11,406 bases of DNA, taken from positions 1 through 11,406 of the forward strand of contig JAODLU010000334.1 of assembly GCA_025464125.1 (NCBI GenBank), read 5' to 3'. The notes under the pieces were generated by a model. The model had not been told where the DNA came from. It saw only the letters and a program-made list of their open reading frames with translations, and ran no database searches. This stretch comes from Microbacteriaceae bacterium. Lineage in GTDB: Bacteria; Actinomycetota; Actinomycetes; Actinomycetales; Microbacteriaceae. The position numbers and the translations under genes were made by a program. Of this stretch, positions 1-5,573 are shown piece by piece (positions within the stretch are counted from its first letter, which is position 1; each line of letters opens with the position of its first letter).

Positions 1-986
1 GACCGCACGGCATCCGTGAAATGCGGGTGTCGAGCCCCAGCCGAGTGCTCTGGCCAGAGTCCGGCATCACCAAGCTTGACCTTGCGAAGTACATAGTCGC
101 GGTCGGAGGCGCTTTCGTTCTCGCCAATGGAGATCGACCGCTGTCGCTCCAGCGTTTCGCCGACGGCATCGACGGTGAACAGTTCTTTTCGAAGAACCCG
201 CCGAAGGGAGCACCTGAGTTCGTGCGTTCCGTGCCGGTTGTGTACCCGAGTGCGAGGTCACACCCACAGCTTGTGATCGACGAGCCAGCTGCTGCGGTAT
301 GGGCAGTGCAGATGAACACGATTGTTTTCCACCCCTGGCCATCGCGAGCAAAAAACTCAGACAACCCTGACCAGTTGCGAATGGACCTCGACCCGCAGCC
401 CGGCACAGACTTCGACGACGCCATTCCTGCCGCAATCGAACTCAGGAAAGTGCTTCAGGAGGTCGGACTCACGGCTTTCATCAAAACGTCAGGAAATCGC
501 GGGCTGCATGTTTTCGCGCCGATCGAGCCCACCCGTGAATTCCTCGATGTTCGCCATGCGGTCATTGCCGCGGCGCGTGAACTCGAGCGTCGGATGCCAG
601 ACAAGGTGACGACCGCTTGGTGGAAGGAGGAGCGCGGCTCCCGCATCTTCGTCGACTTCAACCAGGCGAATCGAGATCGCACGATGGCAGGTGCATACAG
701 CCCACGCGCCCTCGCCCATGCCCCGGTGTCAACGCCGATCGAGTGGCACGAGCTGGAGAATGCCGACCCCAGGGCTTTTACGATCCACACAGTGCCAGAC
801 CGACTCGCGAAGACCGGCGACCCGTGGGGTGCCTTCTCCGACCAGCCGGGCACGATCGACGCCCTGTATGGCTGGTGGGAACGCGATCTCCAGAACGGGC
901 TCGGGGAACTGCCCTTCCCGCCCGACTATCCGAAGATGCCCGGCGAACCGCCACGCGTGCAGCCCAGTCGTGCCAAAAAGGTCTAG
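1..986 (+). CDS. Primase-polymerase, Prim-PolC / LigD-POL type (5' partial)
   Basis: Archaeo-eukaryotic primase-family polymerase of the bacterial end-joining and repair class, which adds short stretches of (ribo)nucleotides at gaps and ends. Counting from the ATG at 21, the metal-binding DLD is residues 122-124, the SGNRGLHV nucleotide-binding motif is 157-164 and the third catalytic Asp is D212 in VDFNQ. As I recall, the M. tuberculosis LigD polymerase domain has D137, D139 and D227, a constant offset of 15. The frame is open to the left edge (six more codons), and no Shine-Dalgarno precedes the ATG at 21, so the true start probably lies outside the window. There is no fused ligase or phosphoesterase domain. 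The LigC-type ligase converges on it three bases downstream, matching the mycobacterial Prim-PolC/LigC pairing rather than a full LigD. No Ku gene is visible. The family is certain; Prim-PolC versus a stand-alone end-joining POL is inferred from the neighbour. Confidence 0.9.
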   Translation, partial: PHGIREMRVSSPSRVLWPESGITKLDLAKYIVAVGGAFVLANGDRPLSLQRFADGIDGEQFFSKNPPKGAPEFVRSVPVVYPSARSHPQLVIDEPAAAVWAVQMNTIVFHPWPSRAKNSDNPDQLRMDLDPQPGTDFDDAIPAAIELRKVLQEVGLTAFIKTSGNRGLHVFAPIEPTREFLDVRHAVIAAARELERRMPDKVTTAWWKEERGSRIFVDFNQANRDRTMAGAYSPRALAHAPVSTPIEWHELENADPRAFTIHTVPDRLAKTGDPWGAFSDQPGTIDALYGWWERDLQNGLGELPFPPDYPKMPGEPPRVQPSRAKKV

Positions 987-989
987 GCG

Positions 990-2042
990 CTAAGCGAGAA
1001 CCTCGCTGAGGTCATACGCCACCGGCACCTCAAGCTGATCGAATGTGCACGAAAGAGGGTCACGATCCGGGCGCCAGCGGTCGAACTGCGCAGTGTGCCT
1101 GAAGCGGGAGCCCTCCATCTGGTCGTAGCGCACCTCGATCACGCGACTCGGTTCGAGGGGAACGAACGAGACGTCCTTGCTGCCCGAAAACCTGCTGCGC
1201 TCGGTTTCGGCCTTCTCTACCTGTCCGGTGCCATCGTGGCGAACCAGTGGCGCTAACTCGTCCACGAGTTCGAGGCGACGCTTGTCACTGAACGCAGAGG
1301 CGCCACCGACGTTTCGCAGGACTCCGTCGGCACCGTAGAGACCGAGCAGGAGTGAACCGACTCCCTGCCCGCTCTTGTGAACGCGATATCCGAGCAGTAC
1401 GACGTCGGCGCTGCGGTGGTGTTTCACCTTCAGCATCACCCGCTTGCCGGGCGCGTAAGCCGCGCTGAGCAGTTTCGCGACCACCCCATCGAGGCCTGCC
1501 CCTTCGAATTCGACCAGCCAACGACGGGCCAGGTCGACATCCTTTGTCAACTGGGTCAGGTAAATCGGATGGCCAAGGTGTTCGACGACTCTCTCGAGCG
1601 CGGTCCGGCGTGCTGAGAACGGGGTGGCCAGCATCGATTCGCCAGCCTCTGCCAGCAGGTCGAATGCCACGAACATCGCGGGTGTCTGCACGGAGAGTGT
1701 GCGCACGCGGCTCTCAGCAGGATGGATCCGCTGCGACAGCGCCTCCCAGTCCAGGCGTTCGTTGCCCGCGACGCCAGCTCGCACCACGATCTCGCCGTCG
1801 AGAACGCACGGACCCGGCAGCAGGCTTGTGAAAGCATCGACGAGTTCAGGAAAGTAGCGTGTCAGCATCTTGGATCCGCGACTACCGATCTCCACGGTTG
1901 TGCCGTCGAAGTAGACGATCGCGCGAAAACCGTCCCATTTCGGCTCGAACGCCAGTCCGCCATCCACGCTGTCGGGCTGCGGAACAGCGTCGACCGCTTT
2001 GGCCAGCATGGGCACGACGGGGTCGGCCGGTGAGAGATCCAT
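990..2042 (-). CDS. ligC: ATP-dependent DNA ligase, LigC type
   Basis: Stand-alone ATP-dependent DNA ligase of 350 residues that seals nicks through a lysyl-AMP intermediate. Visible nucleotidyltransferase motifs are motif I FEPKWDGFR (residues 32-40, catalytic K35), LDGEIVV (81-87), FVAFDLL (124-130), motif IV LDGVVAK (184-190) and motif V LKVKH (204-208). An OB-fold region follows, with the RFRHTAQFDRWRPDRDP segment (313-329) typical of the LigC/LigD ligase family. Its length matches mycobacterial LigC rather than multidomain LigD. In mycobacteria LigC works with Prim-PolC in base excision repair, and the polymerase gene here is the convergent neighbour. I chose the ATG at 2042 because homologues, as I recall, begin just before PMLAKAV and GGGGAG lies 12 bases upstream. 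A GTG at 2090, also with a GGGAG, would add 16 residues. Confidence 0.92.
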   Translation of the reverse strand: MDLSPADPVVPMLAKAVDAVPQPDSVDGGLAFEPKWDGFRAIVYFDGTTVEIGSRGSKMLTRYFPELVDAFTSLLPGPCVLDGEIVVRAGVAGNERLDWEALSQRIHPAESRVRTLSVQTPAMFVAFDLLAEAGESMLATPFSARRTALERVVEHLGHPIYLTQLTKDVDLARRWLVEFEGAGLDGVVAKLLSAAYAPGKRVMLKVKHHRSADVVLLGYRVHKSGQGVGSLLLGLYGADGVLRNVGGASAFSDKRRLELVDELAPLVRHDGTGQVEKAETERSRFSGSKDVSFVPLEPSRVIEVRYDQMEGSRFRHTAQFDRWRPDRDPLSCTFDQLEVPVAYDLSEVLA

Positions 2043-2111
2043 GTCTCGATACTGCTCCCCGAACGACCCGGCGGCTAGGTAAGCAAGCACTGGGCGTTCT
2101 CCCGCATGGTG

Positions 2112-2117
2112 TAACTT
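2112..2117 (+). promoter_or_regulatory. Candidate -10 box for the VOC gene
   Basis: TAACTT fits the actinobacterial TANNNT consensus and lies 32 bases before the ATG at 2150, leaving room for a short leader with the GGAG at 2139-2142. No good -35 is visible. It lies in the 107-bp region divergent to ligC. Confidence 0.35.
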
Positions 2118-2149
2118 CGTCGCAAGTACAGCAGACCAGGGAGTTCTCG

Positions 2150-2596
2150 ATGGTAACCATTTCTCCGTTTCTGTGGTTCGACTCTAAGGCGGAGGAGGCA
2201 GCCAGGTTCTACGTGAGCCTCTTCGCGAACTCGCGAATCACGAGCGTCTCGCACGGGGCGGACGGCAAAGCTTTCGGCGTGAGTTTCGTGCTCGATGGGC
2301 TCGAGATGCAGGCGATGAACGCCGGTTCAGGCAAACCGTTCACCGACGCGATCTCGTTCTTTACCAGTGTCGATGGCCAGGCTGAGATCGATCGCCTGTG
2401 GCACGCGCTCACCTCCGATGGCGGTGCCGCCGGCCGATGCGGCTGGCTGGTCGACAAGTACGGCGTGTCCTGGCAGATCGTGCCACCGGTGCTCGGACAG
2501 CTGCTCGGCGACCCGGACCCGGCACGCGCCGGTCGGGTGTTGCAGGCGATGCTCGCCATGTCGAAGATCGATATCGCAGCGCTCGAAGCGGCCTGA
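2150..2596 (+). CDS. VOC-family protein, PhnB-like (3-demethylubiquinone methyltransferase-like fold)
   Basis: Small protein of 148 residues in the glyoxalase/VOC superfamily, PhnB-like branch. It opens with ISPFLWFDSKAEEAARFYVSLF (residues 4-25), the family's usual N-terminal strand and helix, and carries the repeat-closing KYGVSWQIVPP segment at 103-113. Helical C-terminal residues 126-146 (RAGRVLQAMLAMSKIDIAALE) are typical of this branch. Databases often call such proteins 3-demethylubiquinone-9 3-methyltransferase from a Pfam name, but no methyltransferase motif is present, so no enzymatic role can be assigned. The start is supported by GGAG at 2139-2142, seven bases before the ATG. The gene diverges from ligC across 107 bp and is followed 30 bp later by the nitroreductase, which seems to have its own promoter. 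Confidence 0.85.
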   Translation: MVTISPFLWFDSKAEEAARFYVSLFANSRITSVSHGADGKAFGVSFVLDGLEMQAMNAGSGKPFTDAISFFTSVDGQAEIDRLWHALTSDGGAAGRCGWLVDKYGVSWQIVPPVLGQLLGDPDPARAGRVLQAMLAMSKIDIAALEAA

Positions 2597-2614
2597 TCGA
2601 ATAGCCGAACGTGC

Positions 2615-2620
2615 CAGAAT
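2615..2620 (+). promoter_or_regulatory. Candidate leaderless -10 box for the nitroreductase gene
   Basis: CAGAAT ends exactly six bases before the ATG at 2627, and the intervening CGCACC has no Shine-Dalgarno. It deviates from TANNNT at the first base, so it is weaker than the other four examples with this spacing. A transcript from this box would begin at or next to the start codon. Confidence 0.4.
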
Positions 2621-2626
2621 CGCACC

Positions 2627-3127
2627 ATGCCATCCAGGTTCACCCGCACCGTTAGACAGGGCGTCGCCTGGTTCTCCCGCACCGGTTTCTTTCGGAGGGT
2701 CGGACCAACGATCATGCCGCCGCTCGAGAGAGTGACGGCGAAACTGACCGGAAGCAACAGGCCGCTCAGCGGTTATCTTGTTCCCTCGCTGGTGCTGCAC
2801 ACGACTGGCGCGAAGTCCGGCATGCAGCGTGACACCGAACTCATGTATTGCCCTGAGCCTTCTGCACGGGGGCAGAGGATGCTCGTCACAGGCAGCAATT
2901 TCGCCAGGGACCAGCATCCGGCATGGACCGCGAACCTTATGGCAACGCCGGACGCTGCGGTGACGATCAAGGGCAACAGGATTCCGGTTCACGCTGCCCT
3001 GATCGATGACGATGAACGCGAAGCCGTCTGGGCGTTCATCGAGGACCAATGGCCTGGCTATCGCGGCTACGAGCGCGCGTCCGGCAGGACGCTCAGGATC
3101 TTCAGGCTCGAACCGGTCTCCGGGTAG
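2627..3127 (+). CDS. Deazaflavin (F420)-dependent nitroreductase family protein
   Basis: Protein of 166 residues in the Ddn/DUF385 family of split-barrel oxidoreductases, which use reduced coenzyme F420 to reduce quinones, nitroaromatics and other substrates. The characteristic strand-turn VLHTTGAKSGMQRDTELMY lies at residues 56-74, where TTGAKSG contributes to cofactor phosphate binding in known members. It is followed by LVTGSNFARDQHPAWTANL (86-104) and a C-terminal RTLRIFRLEP strand (154-163). F420 use is known for the family and inferred here; the physiological substrate is unknown. The start codon has no Shine-Dalgarno, but a CAGAAT hexamer ends exactly six bases upstream, suggesting a leaderless transcript. 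The stop lies three bases from the stop of the convergent S4 gene. Confidence 0.88.
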   Translation: MPSRFTRTVRQGVAWFSRTGFFRRVGPTIMPPLERVTAKLTGSNRPLSGYLVPSLVLHTTGAKSGMQRDTELMYCPEPSARGQRMLVTGSNFARDQHPAWTANLMATPDAAVTIKGNRIPVHAALIDDDEREAVWAFIEDQWPGYRGYERASGRTLRIFRLEPVSG

Positions 3128-3130
3128 TGC

Positions 3131-3514
3131 TCACTCCTCGTCCCGTCCGCGAAGTTTTTCGAGGTCGCGGCGTTCCCGTTTGGTAGGACGACCGGCCCCG
3201 CGATCGCGAAGCACGACTGCGGCTACCTCTTCGCGCGGGGGAGGGGGAGGCGTGAGGTCGACGAGAGATTCGGCCGCAACTACGGCGCTGACCCGCTTGT
3301 TGAGAACGCGTGCCACCTGCACCGTGCGCTCGAACTCGGTGCCGCGTATTCGAACCTCATCGCCTACGCGGACGGGCTGGGCCGCTTTGGCTCGCTCACC
3401 ATTGACCTGCACATGGCCTGCCCGGCATGCCGCGGTGGCCGCAGACCGCGTCTTTGTTAGTCGTACGGCCCAGATCCAGCTGTCGACGCGAGTCGTCGTG
3501 GCCGTGGCATCCAT
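3131..3514 (-). CDS. S4 RNA-binding domain protein, Hsp15 (HslR)-like
   Basis: Protein of 127 residues with an N-terminal S4 domain at about 9-60. The helix with RVDSWIWAVRLTKTRSAA and the strand GHVQVNGERAKAAQPVRVGD (33-52) match the heat-shock protein 15 type, which binds stalled 50S subunits carrying nascent chains in E. coli. A proline run (89-93) leads to a lysine- and arginine-rich tail (GRPTKRERRDLEKLRGRDEE), likely for further RNA contact. Function in ribosome quality control is inferred from the family. The gene starts 24 bp after the upstream minus-strand gene ends. The ATG has no Shine-Dalgarno, but TAAGGT ends exactly six bases before it, so it probably has its own leaderless promoter inside that short gap. 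Confidence 0.9.
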   Translation of the reverse strand: MDATATTTRVDSWIWAVRLTKTRSAATAACRAGHVQVNGERAKAAQPVRVGDEVRIRGTEFERTVQVARVLNKRVSAVVAAESLVDLTPPPPPREEVAAVVLRDRGAGRPTKRERRDLEKLRGRDEE

Positions 3515-3520
3515 GATGCG

Positions 3521-3526
3521 ACCTTA
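3521..3526 (-). promoter_or_regulatory. Candidate leaderless -10 box for the S4 gene
   Basis: On the minus strand TAAGGT ends exactly six bases before the ATG at 3514, with CGCATC between and no Shine-Dalgarno. It sits in the 24-bp gap after the repeat-protein gene, so the -35 region lies inside that gene's last codons. Confidence 0.5.
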
Positions 3527-3538
3527 TGCGCTCACGAT

Positions 3539-3982
3539 TCAGGCGTCGTCCAGCGAACTCTTCCAGTCCACAAGGCTGCGGACTGTCTCGCTCGAATCGT
3601 GCGCGAGTTGGTCCATGACGTCGGCCGGAACGAAAAAATTCAGGGCAAGGAAACCACGGACACGTTCTGAGGGGTCGCCAGCCATCGTACGAAGAACGTC
3701 ACACGGGGTTGACTCGTTGCGGGCGACACAGGCGCGGACGCCCTCTACGGAGTCTCGCGCAAGCAAAGCGAAAAGGTCGTCGGGTGCGTGATAACTGCTG
3801 GCGGCACTCTCTCGGATCTTGGGGTTTGCGTCAGCGGCGAGCAACCTCAGCCTGGCGATCTTGCTGGGCGTGACAGGAGGAGCTGGATGCTGGGCTGCCG
3901 CCTCGGCTGGCGTGAGCATCACCGGCCGGTGATCGCGCATGGCCTGGCGCTGGGCCGGCGTATTGAAGCGTATGCAGGACAT
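3539..3982 (-). CDS. Leucine-rich-repeat-variant / HEAT-like repeat protein, function unknown
   Basis: Protein of 147 residues whose second half consists of helical repeats of about 25 residues. The units begin near residues 43, 70, 96 and 122 and share the pattern L-L-A-x-D-x-x-x-x-V-R-x-x-(V/L)-A-x-N-x-x-x-P-x-D-(V/L). This resembles the leucine-rich-repeat-variant family described in Azotobacter, a right-handed helical solenoid likely used for protein contact. The iron-sulphur cysteine cluster of that original protein is not seen: only scattered Cys 3, 85 and 94 are present. The N-terminal 40 residues are polar and proline/alanine-rich. There is no signal peptide or membrane segment. TATCGT ending six bases before the ATG suggests a leaderless promoter of its own. 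The biological role cannot be read from the neighbours. Confidence 0.75.
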   Translation of the reverse strand: MSCIRFNTPAQRQAMRDHRPVMLTPAEAAAQHPAPPVTPSKIARLRLLAADANPKIRESAASSYHAPDDLFALLARDSVEGVRACVARNESTPCDVLRTMAGDPSERVRGFLALNFFVPADVMDQLAHDSSETVRSLVDWKSSLDDA

Positions 3983-3988
3983 GCCGCC

Positions 3989-3994
3989 ACGATA
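3989..3994 (-). promoter_or_regulatory. Candidate leaderless -10 box for the repeat-protein gene
   Basis: On the minus strand TATCGT ends exactly six bases before the ATG at 3982; the spacer GGCGGC is not a credible ribosome-binding site at that distance. It implies that this gene is transcribed independently of the SDR pair upstream. Confidence 0.5.
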
Positions 3995-4007
3995 CCCGCG
4001 ACCTCGC

Positions 4008-4029
4008 CGGGGCGACAGGAGCCACCCCG
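4008..4029 (-). terminator. Candidate hairpin terminator after the SDR operon
   Basis: A seven-pair stem (CGGGGTG with CGCCCCG in the transcript, one G-U pair) closes an eight-base loop just after the SDR stop at 4037 and before the promoter of the next gene. No U-run follows, as is common for high-GC actinobacterial terminators, so the call is tentative. Confidence 0.35.
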
Positions 4030-4036
4030 CAGCGAA

Positions 4037-4070
4037 TCAGGTGGTGAGGTATCCACCGTCGATCGGCAGG
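4037..4070 (-). repeat. Direct repeat, 3' end of SDR paralogue A
   Basis: 34 bases ending at the stop codon are identical at 33 positions to 4811-4844 in paralogue B, well above the roughly 70% protein identity of the genes overall. Beyond the stop both continue with TTCGCT, paralogue B having an extra TTGA first. Confidence 0.85.
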
Positions 4071-4759
4071 ATGATGCCTGTGACGTAGGCAGATTCACCG
4101 GAGGCCAGAAACCTCGCGCCGCTGACGAGGTCTCCCGGCTCGCCCCAGCGGCCGGCCGGGATGCGGCCGACGATTCGCGTGTTCTTCACGGGGTCGGCCT
4201 GCACCGGCAGCGTCATCGGGCTCGTAATGAATCCGGGTGCAATGGCATTGACGCGCACATCAGGTGCCCATGCCGTTGCAAGGCTCTGAGTGAGCAGTGC
4301 GATGCCCGCTTTGCCCGCGGCGTAGGCAGGGCCGGTCGGAGTGCCGCGAAAGCTCATCATCGATGCGAAGTTGATGATGTTTCCCTTCGATGCCGCCAAC
4401 TTTTCGCGGGCCGCAAAGCACACACGAACTGTGCCGAGCAGATTGATGTCGATACTCCGCTCGAATCCCTCGACAGTAAAGTCGGCGGGCGAAGACATGA
4501 TGCCTGCTGCATTGACCAGCACGTCGAGACGGGGGAGTTGGCCGACAAGCGCGAGCACGTCCTCATCGCTCCGTACGTCGAGCAATTTCACGGTGGCCTT
4601 CGCGAGGCGCGGATCTACCGTCGCGGCGGTGACTTCGGCCTCAGTGGCGCCTGTGACAATGACGGTGGCGCCATCCTCCTCCGCGAAAGCCATGGCCAGG
4701 CCGCCTCCGAGGCCGCCAGTGCCCCCCGTGATCAGGAATGTGCGACCGGAATCGGCCAT
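4037..4759 (-). CDS. Short-chain dehydrogenase/reductase, tandem paralogue A
   Basis: Classical Rossmann-fold NAD(P)-dependent oxidoreductase of 240 residues. The cofactor loop TGGTGGLGG is at 11-19, NAAG at 83-86, the catalytic Ser in FASMMSF (131-137), and Tyr-Lys in YAAGK (Y146, K150). The C-terminal IDGGYLTT is usual for the family. It is the downstream member of a tandem pair with the gene at 4811-5533: equal length, no gaps, about 70% identical by my hand count. The stretch 184-200, expected to form the substrate lid, is almost wholly different, so the two probably handle different substrates. The start at 4759 matches the paralogue and follows an AGAGAGGCAGG ribosome-binding region; a longer frame from 4810 has no counterpart in the paralogue. 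The substrate is unknown. It is probably transcribed with paralogue B, 51 bp upstream. Confidence 0.9.
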   Translation of the reverse strand: MADSGRTFLITGGTGGLGGGLAMAFAEEDGATVIVTGATEAEVTAATVDPRLAKATVKLLDVRSDEDVLALVGQLPRLDVLVNAAGIMSSPADFTVEGFERSIDINLLGTVRVCFAAREKLAASKGNIINFASMMSFRGTPTGPAYAAGKAGIALLTQSLATAWAPDVRVNAIAPGFITSPMTLPVQADPVKNTRIVGRIPAGRWGEPGDLVSGARFLASGESAYVTGIILPIDGGYLTT

Positions 4760-4781
4760 GGTAAAACCTGCCTCTCTGCAG
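4734..4781 (-). repeat. Direct repeat, 5' end and leader of SDR paralogue A
   Basis: The first 26 coding bases (4734-4759) equal 5508-5533 exactly. Upstream, 17 non-coding bases (4765-4781, containing CTGCAGAGAGGCAGG) equal 5538-5554 exactly, with a one-base length difference between the two blocks. The shared part includes the ribosome-binding region. Confidence 0.85.
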
Positions 4782-4810
4782 TTCTTACTGGTTGGGAACG
4801 AGCGAATCAA

Positions 4811-4844
4811 TCAGGTGGTGAGGTATCCACCGTCAATCGGCAGG
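4811..4844 (-). repeat. Direct repeat, 3' end of SDR paralogue B
   Basis: Partner of the copy at 4037-4070, offset by exactly 774 bases, with one mismatch at 4835. Confidence 0.85.
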
Positions 4845-5533
4845 GTATGACCTGTCACGAAGCTCGATTCGGTTGACGCGAGGAATTTCGCCCCGGGCAC
4901 CAGGTCGTCAGGAACACCCCAGCGGCCGGCCGGAGTGTGATCCAGGATCTTCTTGCTGCGCACAGCATCGTTGATGAGGTTCTGCGTCATTGGTGTGTCC
5001 ATGAATCCCGGCGCGATCGCGTTCACGCGGATGTCGGGACCCCAGCCGATCGCCAGGCTCGACGTCAGCAGCATCACGCCGCCCTTTGAGGCCGCATACG
5101 CCGGACCGGTACCGGTGCCACGAAAGCTCTGCACCGAGGCGAAGTTGATGATGTTGCCTTTCGAGGCCTGCAGCAGGTCTTTGGCCGCGAAGCAGGCGCG
5201 AGCGGTGCCGTTCAGGTTGATGTCGATGGTGCGGGCAAAGCCTTCGGGCGTGAAGTCGGCCGGGGAGGACGAGACTCCCGCCGCGTTGACGAGCACATCC
5301 AGGCGTTCCAGGCTTCCGATCAGGGCATGTACCGCCGCGTCGTCGCGCACATCCAGAAGTTCCACCCGCGCTTTCGAGAGTCGGGGATCTGCCCTGCCGG
5401 CATCGACCTCGCCCTGGGTCGCGCCAGTGACGATCACGGTTGCTCCTGGCTCATCGGAAAACGCGCTGGCAATTGCGCCACCGAGCCCTCCCGTGCCGCC
5501 TGTGACTAGGAATGTGCGACCGGAATCGGCCAT
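4811..5533 (-). CDS. Short-chain dehydrogenase/reductase, tandem paralogue B
   Basis: Classical SDR of 240 residues with the same layout as its downstream twin: TGGTGGLGG at 11-19, NAAG at 83-86, a DINLNG asparagine near 106, the catalytic Ser in FASVQSF (131-137), and Tyr-Lys in YAASK (Y146, K150). Residues 31-38 (ATVIVTGA) lack the usual acidic residue after the second strand that would mark strict NAD use, so cofactor preference is open. The ATG at 5533 is preceded by the same AGAGAGGCAGG sequence as paralogue A; the longer frame starting at 5656 overlaps the DUF1295 gene and is not supported. Only 40 bp separate it from the DUF1295 stop, so it is likely second in a minus-strand operon. 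The substrate is unknown; any link to lipid or steroid chemistry through the DUF1295 neighbour is only a guess. Confidence 0.9.
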   Translation of the reverse strand: MADSGRTFLVTGGTGGLGGAIASAFSDEPGATVIVTGATQGEVDAGRADPRLSKARVELLDVRDDAAVHALIGSLERLDVLVNAAGVSSSPADFTPEGFARTIDINLNGTARACFAAKDLLQASKGNIINFASVQSFRGTGTGPAYAASKGGVMLLTSSLAIGWGPDIRVNAIAPGFMDTPMTQNLINDAVRSKKILDHTPAGRWGVPDDLVPGAKFLASTESSFVTGHTLPIDGGYLTT

Positions 5534-5554
5534 CGTGAACCTGCCTCTCTGCAG
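5508..5554 (-). repeat. Direct repeat, 5' end and leader of SDR paralogue B
   Basis: Partner of the copy at 4734-4781. The coding part is offset by exactly 774 bases. The leader here is one base shorter between the ribosome-binding region and the ATG. Confidence 0.85.
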
Positions 5555-5573
5555 ATGTGCTTGTAAAGACCCG

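Noticed and set aside
990..2042. NAD-dependent ligase or full LigD
   Set aside because: The KWDG motif and length fit an ATP-dependent stand-alone ligase, and no polymerase or phosphoesterase domain is fused to it.
1859..2149. Upstream extension of the VOC frame by 97 codons
   Set aside because: It overlaps the ligC start on the other strand and lacks family similarity. The ATG at 2150 has a Shine-Dalgarno and begins at the domain edge.
3237..3250. G-run (GGGGGAGGGGGAGG) as a possible G-quadruplex
   Set aside because: It is the complement of the proline codons in the S4 protein, and coding explains it fully.
4040..4057. GGTGG/CCACC inverted repeat at the end of each SDR gene
   Set aside because: It is a five-base stem inside the conserved last codons, and its presence in both copies follows from the duplication. 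It is not needed as a terminator.
3788..4876. Long plus-strand open frame opposite the SDR gene
   Set aside because: It is an antisense shadow in GC-rich DNA: its composition is not protein-like, while the minus strand holds a complete SDR with all motifs.
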